Source of the DNA: Cercis canadensis
Taxonomy: Eukaryota > Streptophyta > Magnoliopsida > Fabales > Fabaceae
NCBI GenBank assembly: GCA_003255065.1
Contig: QAOA01007083.1
Location: 22,260-86,259, forward strand
Direction of reading: 5' to 3'
DNA: 64,000 nt
Position 1 is the first letter of the stretch, and each line of letters starts with the position of its first letter. The notes under the pieces are model-generated. The model searched no databases. It saw only the letters and a list, made by a program, of their open reading frames with translations, and had not been told where the DNA came from. Below are positions 45,618 to 57,530 of the stretch, one piece after another. A program made the position numbers and the translations under genes.

Positions 45618-46820
45618 TTGAAGGTTCGAAGCTAAATGGAAGGATTATCATTGCTATCGGTAAGAATTATGGCAATTTTTCCTGTAATTTGAGTTGGAAA
45701 AACATCTTCCGCATTTTTAAAATATATGTTCATAATCATTGTAAGTTGTGACCATTCTTTGCATGTTGACAGGCTTATCGGCAGTTGGAACTGGGATTGT
45801 TATAATCACTGCTGTGATTATTTGTATCCGTAAGAAATGTTTCGGAAAGACCATTCAGAAGAAAGGAAGATTTCATGATCACAATGTGGAGAAACTTATG
45901 GAAAGTTATGGCTCTTTGGCACCAAGGCGGTATACTTATTCAGAAGTGAACAGGATGACAAACTTGTTCGCAAGTAAATTAGGGCAAGGGGGATATGGCA
46001 TTGTGTACAAAGCAAGCCTACTTATAGATGGTCATCTTGTGGCAGTAAAACTACTAAGTGAGTCTAAAGGCAATGGAGAAGAATTTATAAATGAAGTTGC
46101 AAGTATTAGTAGAACATCACATGTTAACATAGTCTCTCTTTTGGGATTTTGTTATGAACGGAATAAAAGAGCACTCATCTATGAATTTATCCCTAATGGT
46201 TCATTGGATAAGTTCATTTACAAAAGAGGGTCTCCTAATGTAATCTGTAATTTAGAGTGGAAGACAATGTATCAAATTGCAATTGGCATTGCTCGATGAC
46301 TAGAATACTTGCATCTTCTTCATCTTTATATCAAACCCCAAAACATTCTTTTGGACAAAGATTTTTGCCCAAAAATCTCTAATTTTGGACTAGCTAAAAT
46401 ATGCCAAGAAGGAAAGTATTGTGTCTCTAATGGGCACGAGAGGAACTATAGGGTTCATTGCACCAAAAGTATTTAGTCGAACATTTGGTTGAGTTTCTCA
46501 CAAATATGATGTTTAAAGCTATGGCATGTTGGTATTGGAAATGGTTGGAGGAAGAAAGAATTTCGATAATAAAGCGTCGCATACAAGTGAAGTGTATTTT
46601 CCAGATTGGATTTATAAGGACCTTGAGCAAGGTAATATTCTTAGTAGAAATATGTCCATCACAAATGAGGAAAACGAGATTGTAAGGAAGATGATTTTGG
46701 TGAGTTTATGGTGCATTCAAACAAATCCATCAGATAGGCCATCAATGGGTAAAGTAGAAGAGATGTTAGAAGGACCTCTTGAGTCATTGCCATTTCCACC
46801 TAAGCCGTTCTTGTAAGTAA

Positions 46821-47756
46821 TTACCAAACTAAGCCTTTTTTTCTCTTAAACCTATCAACATGGTCAGTACTCATTCTAGATTTTTCTGGTTTATTTGATT
46901 TTTTTGACTTCTCAAGACGACTATCTAAACTGCTTCTAGAAGCTTCAGGAAGATCTGCACTCATTTGAGTTTGAGATGCATCTCAAGTTCCACTTTCAGA
47001 TTCTTTGCCAGCTTTGCCTTGATTCTCACTTTCTACTGTATCCATTTTAGTACCATTTGCAGCTGCTTTAGATTTGCCAATTGTCTGTACAAATTTCTTT
47101 AGATGTTTAATGAATTCTGGGTACAGCTCCAGATTACAATGTCCACCACCACTTACCCACAAGGGTTTATATTTTACCTTGCAAAGCTCCCAAAGTTGCT
47201 TTCCATGGGACAAATCCAAAACTTCATCTGATGCTCCCTGGCCATAACAAAAGCATAAATTTGGGTGATTGAATTAGTTGATAGCTGAAAGAAAAGTAGC
47301 TTGAATCAGCAACTAAAGCGAGATGCGTAATTACTTGCCCCGCAAGAGAGAGAGAGAGAAAGAGAGCATCACTTACATGTATAACCAAAACAGGACAGCT
47401 CACCAAATTTATTTTATCAATATTCTGGATAGAAAGATAAACTTATGTAAGTCCCTATCCACAAATGCAATGGACTACAAGTGAATAGACACAACCACAA
47501 ATTGAAAAAATATATATACCTTGAAAATATCAAACCAGTATGTCCGCTTGACAGGATACAGCACTCTAAGTCCAGACAAAATTGGGCTATGTAAAACAAC
47601 ACCTCTTAATTCTGATAGGCGTGAAGCAAGATCAAGTGTTGGGCCACTTCCAACAGATTGACCATTCAATATCAATTGCTCATCCTTCAACCCATGTTGC
47701 TCTTGGAGAGAATTATATGCAGCTTCAATATCTGCGTATGTATTACATTCAGTCGG
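46821..47756 (-). pseudogene. ABHD17-type alpha/beta hydrolase, 5'-truncated
   Basis: Three exons, read right to left. 47756-47520: PTECNTYADIEAAYNSLQEQ, nucleophile motif GQSVGSGP, HSPILSGLRVLYPVKRTYWF. 47424-47377: NIDKINLVSCPVLVIH. 47237-46821: catalytic Asp in ASDEVLD, His in [13 protein letters not shown], tail STDHVDRFKRKKGLVW and stop. Junctions are GT-AG. This is the C-terminal half of plant ABHD17-like proteins; animal relatives are protein depalmitoylases. The first exon, with the N-terminus and the HGN region, is absent from the window, and a TGA at 46985-46983 interrupts the C-terminal tail (ESGT-x-DASQTQ). Its stop lies about five bases from the end of the broken kinase, tail to tail. 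It is a duplicated, truncated fragment. Confidence 0.85.
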
Positions 47757-48659
47757 CTGTTTCAACAGACAAAAAGGATGACTGTTAAGCTACAAGGAAG
47801 AATGTAACTCTATAAACGTCAAATAGCATATTATAGGTAGTTCAATTTACAAATAAAAGGACCTTGAATAATACTAATATGGCGATGTTCAACTAAAATC
47901 AACATTTAAATTGCTGGAGTCGTCAAGCAGTTGAGAACTGATATGCAGGATAATTTTATATGCCAATCTAGAAAAATAATATCAAGTTTGAACTATAGAT
48001 CTAAAACCATAGAAAGTTATCAGTGATATGTAGTGCTTGGTAAATTATAATTTGACAAGATTGAAGATCTACAACATTTTGGCAAAACCATCCCAAATTG
48101 TAAGCACTTTGCATTTTGTTTCTCCAAAAAGAAGATATATCACTCATAATTTAAACTACTCGTTATGAACAACCAAAAGTTAAAATTGAATATTTAAGAA
48201 TCAACTTCAGTTTTCTTCACTATCTTCAATTTCAAACCTTACAAATTTTAAGAATATGGCTTCATTTTCAACTTCGAAGTGAACTCTATGTGTTACAAAA
48301 TTGTATCCTCTGTCCTTCTGTCCCCACCTGCCTTTACCTATAAACAGACTTGAGATAGACAGAGAGATACAGAGACAGAAATAGAGTTCCTCAGCCATCT
48401 TGAAGGCATGTTGGCACCATGTCAACCATGTTTCTAAGTGGAAAGAATATTACTTTTTACCCCACATGCCTAGACACAATTGCCACCCTGGCATGTGTAT
48501 GAAACATGTCGGACACTCCAAAAAGCCTAAAAAATGAGGCTTCGTTTTGGTTAAGTGATATTGACTTCTTGTCACCATAGCAACAAACAAATTAATTTGA
48601 TAATTGTCAGATATTACAATGTTCCTCTGATAATTTGAGAGAAAATGAGAAAACCACTA
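47757..48659. other. Intron-like upstream part of the hydrolase fragment, no gene seen
   Basis: The AACAG acceptor of the first visible hydrolase exon is at its left edge. The rest holds no recognisable exon of that gene or any other. Confidence 0.5.
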
Positions 48660-48875
48660 GAAGGGAGAAGTACCATGTCCCCTGTCCTATATATATATAT
48701 ATAATAAATTATATAATTTATTTTTCAAATTTTTTGGCAAAACGACGTCATTTTGCTTGAGGGTTTTTTAGAAAAAAAAACATGGTTGTATAGGTAAATA
48801 AGACACTGCATAGGGCATGGAAATGTCCTTTAAGAATGGTACAGGGAGTGCCTGCCCGCCCCATTGTCATCCCTA
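48660..48875. mobile_element. Right end of a hAT-like element, truncated
   Basis: Ends CCATTGTCATCCCTA, the inverse of the end seen at 23516, preceded by CCTGCCCGCC, and contains AAAACGACGTCATTTTG. No left end in matching orientation was found close by. Confidence 0.5.
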
Positions 48876-50245
48876 ATTGGAAAGGTACCTATTTTTCTTT
48901 AAAGAGTTTGCACCAATTTGATTCTGGCTTCCTTTTCCATTATTCCTCTTTACTATCTTTCTTTGTTTCAGGTTCCTGTTGGGGTAGATGATAGGATTGA
49001 GAAGATTATGAGGTATTTTCTCCGGTCAGGGACTAGGAATAATAAGAGATATCATTTGGTTAGTTGGGAAGTTTGTTTTCAGCCTAAAAATGATGGGGGT
49101 TTAGGTCTTGACAATTTGGTTTCCAAGAATGTTGCTATAGTTGGTAAGTGGTTATGGCGGTTTCCCTTGGAACCTTCTTCTCTTTGGCACAGGGTGATTA
49201 AAAGCAAATATGGTGAGCACCAAAATGGATGGGATGTTAGAGCTAGAGACTAGAGTTCACGCCACCCATCCTAGTCCATGGAATTTCATTTCTCAGGTAT
49301 ATCCTTTTCTCCCACTTCTTACTTTGGGTGTTGTTTATGGTACTTGTTTTTCATTTTGGGAGGACAATTGGGTAGGGGTTTCTTCTTTTTCAGATCCGTA
49401 TCCCCGACTGCATCGCCTTTCTACTTTTCATCAAGCCCCTATCTCTAGTTTTTACCAACTAAAAAGTTCCCATATTTCTTGAAATTTTCACTTTTTTAGG
49501 AGCCTTAATGACAATAAGCTGTTGACCTTGTTTTACTGTTAGAAAGCCTCGATCAGTTTCGTTTTTCTGGTCAAAACCGATACTCTATCATGGTCTTTGG
49601 ACTTGTCAGGTGTTTTCACTAGCAAATCCTTTTTCCATTATTTGATTCAGCACCCTACAGTTAAGTCCTCTTGGAAGGTCAAAGCTCCCTCTAAGGAGAA
49701 AACTTCTGTTTGGGCTGCAGTGAGTTCAGAGGCCTCATAAGGCTCTTTCTCCAGATGTTTCTGTTATGTGTTATAAAAGCTCAGAGACAAACACCTATCT
49801 CCTTTTGCATTGTGAGGTTACTTGGCAGCTGTAGAATCGTTTGTTAGGTATTTTTGAGAAGTGAGTTTGGCCTGATAGTTTGGATTAGTTCATGTCCATT
49901 CATTTTAGAGGTTTTGGAAAAGGAAAAGAGAGAAAGGCTCTTTGGTAGTGTGCTCTTCTTGCTGGGTTATGGTGTTTATGGCTAGAGCATAAATCTAGAA
50001 TCTTTAAACAGTGTCTTTTTACCTTTGAATCCTTAATGGGATAGAGTAGTTTTATTTTCTTCTCTTTGGGTATCTGCAAATGGTTTATTTACAGGAGTTT
50101 CAGTTTGCAGAGGGATTGGAGATCTCTTATGAGCTGATGTATTTTTCTGTTGTTTCTCCTTTTTCTCTGCTTTTGGAGGAATTCTTGCCCTCCTTTGTAC
50201 TCTTCCTCTTTTGAATGAATTCTTCTTTTATCAATAAAAAGAGAG
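48876..50245 (+). mobile_element. LINE (L1-type) 3' fragment
   Basis: 5'-truncated non-LTR retrotransposon holding the C-terminal end of ORF2. Visible segments are ASFSIIPLYYLSLFQVPVGV, RIEKIMRYFLRSG, WEVCFQPKNDGGLGL and KNVAIVGKWLWRFPLE, then the zinc-finger-like reverse-transcriptase C-terminal region (SSETNTYLLLHCEVTWQLW). A 3' UTR ends TATCAATAAAAAGAGAGAGA. Several stops and frame changes make it inactive. It begins next to the hAT end at 48875. Confidence 0.85.
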
Positions 50246-51016
50246 AGAGAAATCAAAAACAACAAACATTAATTATATAAATATTAAAATAAAAAAGAAA
50301 GAATATATAAACTGTTCATCACCAGAAAGAGTAAATATGCAGTCCCCAGAAAGGTATCACTGTGATGATAAATTACATTTCTATCAAATAATTTTTTAGA
50401 ATTTAAGATATCAAGTTATTTTGAATAATTACCAGCATATAGTTTTTAACTTAGATGTGTCCTTAAGAGTTCTGCATGTAAAACAGAAAAGCATGAAAAA
50501 AAAGATAAAACAGAAGATTTATATAGAAAAGTAAATAACAGATGAGTGCTTTGATCATATTCTTATGCACTACACCCCATTCATTCTATGACAGAAGGAT
50601 AAAAGACACATTTTGAGCAATAGGTCATTGAGATTGAATTACTTGGATGACTAACACTCTGCCAAAGTAAGTGAAATAGATGACGCTCCTCGGACTTACT
50701 AAAATAGAGAACGAGGTCAGTGCAAGGGTCTAGGGCCTTTAGTCTAGAGGTGCTAAAAAGTGCTACTCTGAGTAAAGTAATATGCTAAAATTGGAACGAA
50801 AAGATAAAAGCAGACGAAGAATTAGATAAATATTAGCTACTTCATCATAAAACTATCATATAAATCAACTTGTAATGGATAAAATTCAGATAAAAGAGTC
50901 AATGATCAAGGTAAAGCATGATAAAGGTCATAAAGATCTTGTTCAGAACCAAAAAGGATGTGGCAGCCCTGATATTCATCACAAAAACAGAAAAACAACC
51001 CTAGGCAGCCCTTTAT

Positions 51017-51260
51017 TCATAAAAGAAACATAAAACAGCCCTGGAGTTCATAAAGGGAATCATTAGTTCCATGGTTGTCATGACTTTCATTTCCTTCTCC
51101 TTCATTGGATTTATATCCTTCAACATCTTCTTCTGTCTGATCTGAATCAGCCTCAACTTCTTCAATAAGGGCAACTTGTGACTTGAGTTAGCCTTTTGAC
51201 CATTTTATCCCTCTGTAGCTTCACTTCTAATTTCTTTTTTGGCTGACTTTTACTATTTTT
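51017..51260 (-). pseudogene. Possible C-terminal exon remnant, acidic protein, unknown
   Basis: One minus frame gives KKKLEVKLQRDKMVKRL. After a frame change it continues SQVALIEEVEADSDQTEEDV and GYKSNEGEGNESHDN, ending in a stop at 51017-51019. A basic helix followed by a Glu/Asp-rich tail is protein-like, but I cannot name the family. It may be chance. Confidence 0.25.
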
Positions 51261-52846
51261 CCTATTTCTCCTATTTGACTACGTTGAAGCCAGCAACTAT
51301 TGCCTATTGGGGGACAAAGTGACAAAGGCAACGAGTTCACTAAAGAAGCCTGGCCTGAGGGCCTTTGACTACACTGAACGAGATAATTAGGATAGCAAAT
51401 TCAATTGACTTTCTGAATTCTGGGCAAGGTGGCAGTTTCCATCCCTAAGAGCTGGTGATCAACATGAGATGAGCTGCCAGTAGAAACAGAAGGAAGCTCT
51501 TTATTGTAGCCTAGCTCTCAATGACTAGGGATTCTTTTGGCAAGCGATTAGCAGGAATGAAGGATCTTTTCAAGTAAAAATAGACAAATTTCTTAGTTTC
51601 TGCCAAATTGAGAAGGACTTTTGAACTGTCGAAAAGATGAATTTCACACTTCAGATAAAAGCTTGAATTTGGAGATCAGCTCAACGCTGAAATTCAACTT
51701 TATGTAAAAGGGCAAAGCATCCAAAAGTTGCTTTTCCCTTGCAAAATCATATTTTGATAATTAAATCATGTAAATTAAACCACCATTTTGATAGCACACC
51801 CAAACATAAACTGACTATTGCAAGATGGATTCTTTCAAAATCTTTCTTGCAAAAGTAATTCTTCCCAAAATAAAAAACCTCCTAGTAATCTCAAACACAC
51901 TAAATTCAAAAAAAATCTAATAACACTACAACTGCAAACATTCCCATCATGAACAACATAGAGTTTATTACATTCCAGGTAGGTAGTCAAAACCTAAAAT
52001 GATAAGGAAGGTCTTGTCTAGTTGCTTTTAGCAATTAAGGTAAGATGCACTGATGAAGGAAAGGAGGAAAGCAAAGAAAATAAGAAAAAGAAAACTATGA
52101 TCTAAGTTAGCTTAATAAGTAACCTACTAACAAAATGATTATGATTGACGCAAACTTTAATCAACGTGGAGAATACTGATCAGTGATCATAGTTTGCAAA
52201 AAAAACAAAAAAATATTTTCTTTCCATTATTTAGAATATTTAGAAAGGTCAGCATCAAACCTTTCCCGTGGACTGTCCATAGCCAGAATAATCATAACTG
52301 CACCAAAAAATATATAAAGAACAGTTATTACATAAATCCACAGAAAAAATAAATCAATAACTTAGCACTGACGGAGCTTTTCTATGACATCACAAAACTT
52401 GACATTCATATGTTAATGAATTGGCATGGTGCGAAAAACACATTGAGGACGAACAAGAAACAAGACTGAAAAATTATAACAAGCTATGTTATGCTTACAC
52501 CACCAGTCTAGACAAGAATAGACACCAATAAAATACACAAGAAACAAATACGGATTACAAGGAAAGGATACAATATCCATGTTGCTATTAAGTTCTTTTA
52601 AGTCAATGTGCACATGCTTCACAAGATCAGTGATAAGAACAACAACTATGAAAGCAATTTATCACTAATATCAATCAATATAATATTATGTAAGCATAGT
52701 TGAACACATTCTACATTGTCTCACTTCAATAGACATCAAATAAAATGAGGAATGTCATACAATCAGCCACGGCGCAAATAAAATGAACTTATGACAAACC
52801 TCATCAGATGTCTTGTTTGTCTAATTTCTTAACGGTCATCACACAA

Positions 52847-53085
52847 CATGATAACTTAATTTGCATATAATTTATGATATTTGGTGCCAGCATCCATGGT
52901 GTTGGTAATTAACATATTGCATACCATAATAAATAGTCATCATGATGCATTTTTACACATACCACATGATAACTTAATTTGCGTATAATTAATGATATTT
53001 GGTGCAAGCAGCAATGGTGTTGGTGATCACCGTATTGCATACCATAATAGTTTACCATACATGATGCATTTTTACATATAAGCAT
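52847..53085. repeat. Two-copy tandem repeat, period about 118 bp
   Basis: CATGATAACTTAATTTGC begins at 52847 and 52965. Both copies continue through TGATATTTGGTGC and TATTGCATACCATAATA to ATGATGCATTTTTACA. Confidence 0.85.
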
Positions 53086-55014
53086 ATTCATGAGCTCATT
53101 TATTTTACTAACCAAAATCACTTAAAACTCAAGATTTAATGAGGACACCTAAAACCAGAACCACATTTTGCTAGCATGTTTTGGAATAGTCTACTTAGAA
53201 CATAATTTCACGCACAACACAAAACACAAATTGTGAAAATGCACCAAAGAAGTCTTCTCCGTAAATGACTTCAGCAAGGAAAAACACTTTCAGTTTGCTA
53301 ATTATACAATATTAGGCCACAGATTAACCTCTTGAAGACAGACAAAGTAGCTGAAAGTGTCTATTGACGTTATTATATGTAACTGAATTGCCTTGTGAAG
53401 TATCTATACGTAGTCAGTTCAAAATACAAGTTCATTGCAAACAGCAGTTCCCACAAACTTAACATAGACGCTAAAGCTGCAAAATATCATACATATAAAA
53501 CAAAAATTTGTCTTTAAAGAGACAACAGTTTTTCAATACAGTATTATCTTTAAATGTTAGCTTTCATCAAATCAGGTATTGACACTTTTCCCTGTCTACT
53601 TTTTTGTTTATTTCTTTCCTGGGGCAGTGGCAAAAACAAAGATATGTTGTTTTATGTATGCCACTATGAACAACTAATCTTCCATGATCATATAAACATG
53701 TTAAACAATTTATTTCAAATGGTGTAACACCACATTTAACACCCTCTTAAATTACAAGAACAGCTAAAAGAAAGCATAGCAGAGCTTCTGCTGCTCTTCT
53801 CTTGCCTATTTCTATTACTGAAGCTACTCTTAGATGTTACTAGTTCTTAAACAATCAACAGCCATTCCAAGGCTTGAATCCCTCACTAACAAAATTCCCA
53901 CAGAATTGCTGATTGCTGAACTAGTATGTACTTCCCCCATCTCCCATTTCATGAACCAAAGAGAAGAGAAATTCATAGGATTTAATAGAACGAAAATCAT
54001 TTCACAGGGAACACAATAAGAATTCAAATGAAGATTGACTACAATATACACTAAGTAGTCTACCATCCCTATCAAATAAGGAACCATCAAGACAGTTTTA
54101 GCCATCCACCACATTACTATGCTAACATATCTAGACATGAGAAAAGATGAAACAGATAAAACAGGGCTCGTGAACAGTCTGAACTTCCAATATCAAGCAT
54201 GCTTTCAAAAATGTTTGTGGCAAGATAGACGAAGAGAAATCTTAAATCAATCAAGAGTTGGTTCCATTAAAATCAAACACTCAGAAAAGCTGAGAAAAAG
54301 AAAAAAGGGTAAAAGCTTCGATAATCAAATTTGCTATCTCTGTAGCTATCCTCAGGTAAAAGTAAGCACTTTACTCTTTCACTCCAACACATTGCAAAGT
54401 TAGGTGTGCTTTGTTGTGGGACTCACATGAATCTTGAGTGATGGGGTCCTTCTTGATTTTACCTATTTGTTTCCTTGGTGCTAATGAAAATGATCTTCAT
54501 ATATAGTTCTCTCTGAATCCAACCACATAAAAACTGCCAACTATTTGCATGTTTTAATTCACAAAAGGTTCAAACTGTTGCTATGTTAATGGACATATAT
54601 ATCTGGAAACTTCAAAGAGAAAGACAAAAGTAGGTGTCTCTATCTTTATGGGCTGAATGGAACTGTAATTGATATTCAATATCTGAAATACTAAATTCTG
54701 GAAGACTTTATTTGTCATTTTCTACATGAGTGAGAGTACAATTGTTAGACACTATGATTCATGGAAACGTGCAGATTTATGGCATGTTTTGTTTTGCTCC
54801 GAGTCTTTCCTGAGGCAATTAAGAAAAAACAAATAAGTACACTTAATAGATGCAAAGAATATCCTTAATGGGAAAATAGAGGGGAGTGAAAAAGAGATAG
54901 GATAAAAATATTTGAAAATTTATTATTTTTAGTCCTTAAAAAATTTAATGTTTTCTCAATTCAGTTGTTGATCTTTAAATTTTTCTACTAAATTAATGAA
55001 TATTTAATGCGAGA

Positions 55015-56779
55015 ACAAGATTACAATCCTTTCATTTTCATGGATACCAAATTACCAATTATATCTAATTTTCTGCAGCTAGTTTGGATAGTGATTGATG
55101 AAAGAAAAGGAGGGAGAAAATAGGCAGTTTACTTGTCAATATTTTTTTTGGGTGAATGTTTGACATTACATCAATGATGACAACGATTTGCTTTAGAAGT
55201 GATCGAGGCCAGACGTCAAGATTGCAGACCCAATCCGGTTATGCAAACTTTAGACGCATATTAAGCCCAATTAAGGTGGAGGGACTGGGATGGTTACATT
55301 TGTTTTGAAATGTGAGCCCAGCCCATATCAGTAACAACTGGTCATGAGATTTGAGTGCATGTTCCCAATTGTATGACAAATGGTGTTTACGCACACCTGC
55401 TATAAAAAGTGCAAAAAATTTGAGTTTTCTCAAAAGGAAACAAAAATGATTGCTAAGATATCTAAGGGGTAGCACTACTCCACTAAGTTTTGGTGGGATG
55501 CATATCTTGAAATTAGTACAATTGCAAAGATCTTAAAAAATTGAGTCACAAAGCTTAGACTAGATTCCAAAACCTAGTGTCATTGATAGAATTTAACATT
55601 AATTGTGTCAAAAAAAAATTAGCATTCACATTACTATTATAAATTTGGCATTTTCCTATATTACTTTGTTTATGCATTTTATAAGAAATTAACTGTTTTG
55701 ACTCACTATAAGTAACTCATTGTTTTCAAGATATTCATAATAATATTAATTTCAAGATGTGGATCTTACCATAAATCCTCAAATAAGGGAGTGGTATAGC
55801 GCTATCTCTTTTTAAAGAAGAGGTAGCATAGCACACATCAAAAATAAAAAATTAAGGTCATTGGAAAAAAAATGCTATTTAATTAGAGAAAAATTATCAA
55901 AATCTTGTTAAAATTAAATGCGATTTATAAATGAAATGAATTGGTACGAACAAAATATTTATCTAAAGGCAAGTATAAATCCACATTATTTTGACAAAAA
56001 TGCTGGTAACAAAGTTTTGACTACCAAATTTTTTTTTTTTTTTTTTAGGAATTCTTAATTGTGAACACCGAGAATAGTACTCTCCAAGATACACATAAAA
56101 GTGGGACTCGCATTTTTGTATTTTGAAAGACTTTTCTTATTCCATATGAGTCCAATTAAATTAAGATTATAAGGTGTATATAGGTATAAAGAATGTATAA
56201 ATTTACAAAGATTTATTTTCATTCTTGGGCGGCTTTCAAGAGAATCTCAATCCTCATGAAAAGAGTTACATCTCATAAACTAGCACTCTACTCTTTTGTC
56301 TAATCTTTCTAATACAAACTCACAATTTTTCCCTCTGTCTTCTTCTTTTTCTCTGGTAGTTTTTGCCCCTTTCTATTTTGGTTGTTCCTCTGTTTTTCTT
56401 TAGAAAGTGTGTATTGTTATCTCTATTTGGTGTCTATACTCCCATCAACATGTACTCTTTATGGTCGCAAGCAAAGGCTTAACTAGTTATGTATCTAATT
56501 TTTAAGTTGGGAAAGTTTTTCAATTCCGAGACTCAAATTTGAAAACTTGTTAATTCTTAGTTCCAACCATTGATCTTGTATTAGTTTTGTATTTGGTAAG
56601 TTGTACTACGTACAGTGGATGCAAATATATGTAAATTTGTAATATAATATATTCCATCCCTGAAAGCAAAAATTACTTCCTTAAACCTAGGCTAGTTATG
56701 TTACCTACACAAATTTTATATATATACGAAGTTACCTACAAAAGTCTTATATGTTTCAATTTGTACACAATTATAAAAG
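55015..56779 (+). other. Non-coding upstream part of the duplicated unit
   Basis: No gene is seen. It abuts the type-A ectodomain exactly where the signal-peptide coding part should be, so the exon lost its own promoter and start when this sequence became joined to it. Confidence 0.5.
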
Positions 56780-57530
56780 ATGACTCCCTATGTAAACTCC
56801 TTCGATTATTTTTCAAGTTGTGCCAATCAATTCAGCTGCGGAAGCTTGAGGAATGTTGGTTTTCCTTTCTGGGGAGATGGCCGTCCAGATTGGTGTGGCC
56901 ACCCTGGGTTCTTTCTCAAGTGCGATTCAAATATGACCTACATAACCATCAACAACATCAAGTACCTCGTAAAGGAAGTTGACCCAGATAACCATACTCT
57001 GAAAATTGCAAGAGTTGAGTACTTGGAATGAATATGCCCATCGAAATTTCAGAGCGTTATTAGCCTTAATGTCCTTGACCAATTTCAGAACACTAGCCTT
57101 GATGTTCTTGATCATAACCTGTTTGATTATGTGCCTGGCTATCAAAATCTTACTCTGTTCTATGGTTGTAATGTTGTAGTTGCTTCAAACTTGCCGGGAT
57201 ATTTTGATTGTCCAGTAAATGGGCTTGCTGATAAATATGCCTATCCCTTGTTGGGGGCTTGGGGTCCAACTCCTGGGTATTGTACATTTAGTATGGTTGT
57301 TCCTGTTTATTCTACATTTACTGTGCTTGATATTGGAAATTTGCATGCAACGGGAGAGCCAGTGAAAGATGGATTTGAAGTGAAATGGATAGGGGGTATT
57401 GAAGAATGTGATCAATGTCAACAATCAGGGGGAGTTTGTGGTTATGATTATAAGTTAAATCAAACAACTTGCTACTACAAAGGTTCAGATTCAGGGTCAA
57501 GAGTTTGTGCAGATGCCAAAGCGCCTCGAG
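56780..57530 (+). pseudogene. Type-A LRK10-like ectodomain exon, broken (copy 1)
   Basis: Begins at [20 protein letters not shown]; the signal peptide present in the complete gene is gone. GUB_WAK motifs follow ([20 protein letters not shown]). A stop at 57029-57031 interrupts RVEYLE-x-ICPS, after which the frame stays open through NTSLDVLDHNLFDYVPGY, CPVNGLADKYAYPLL and the Cys cluster [17 protein letters not shown] to the donor GAG/GTATGT (57530). The CYC of the complete gene reads CYY here. Having lost its signal peptide and gained a stop, it cannot make a receptor ectodomain. It is about 99% identical by eye to 62578-63328, which shares the stop. Confidence 0.88.

Larger units (their letters stand above)
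40243..46816 (+). pseudogene. LRK10-like receptor kinase, type-B ectodomain, broken
   Basis: Exon 1 (40243-41007) has MKPLLYPSSSIFLLSLVLF signal peptide, FTNCNEAISCGS, NYPFWGLNREKYCGQPELEV and the C-terminal NEECNTCTNSAGECGYDKGD. A frame break lies near 40632-40640, compared with SQNMTLFYQC at 59310. Its donor is duplicated (41007/41008 and 41084/41085) by a 77-bp tandem repeat. Exon 2 (45618-45659) lacks the AG acceptor and three codons relative to the complete gene. Exon 3 (45773-46816) has TM and kinase motifs [11 protein letters not shown], but a stop follows GIAR, six codons are lost before [12 protein letters not shown] (Asp to Tyr in the catalytic loop), DFG reads NFG, and more frame changes follow. 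The C-terminus is cut at KPFL. It is non-functional; a solo LTR and a MITE lie in the intron. Confidence 0.88.
50246..55014. other. Long intergenic region, no confirmed gene
   Basis: AT-rich. It contains the coding-like segment at 51017-51260, a two-copy repeat at 52847-53085 and a 102-codon minus frame at 53830-54138 that I cannot assign and do not trust. No RNA gene, resistance-gene or kinase remnant is recognised. Confidence 0.5.

Noticed and set aside
23516-48875. A single 25-kb hAT element bounded by the two matching ends
   Set aside because: No target duplication is evident by eye outside the ends and the family is common; two independent truncated copies are more likely. Kept only as a low-interest finding.
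53830-54138. 102-codon minus-strand frame in the long intergenic region
   Set aside because: No family recognised, Met/Val/Leu-rich composition without a clear pattern, and no splice or promoter evidence.
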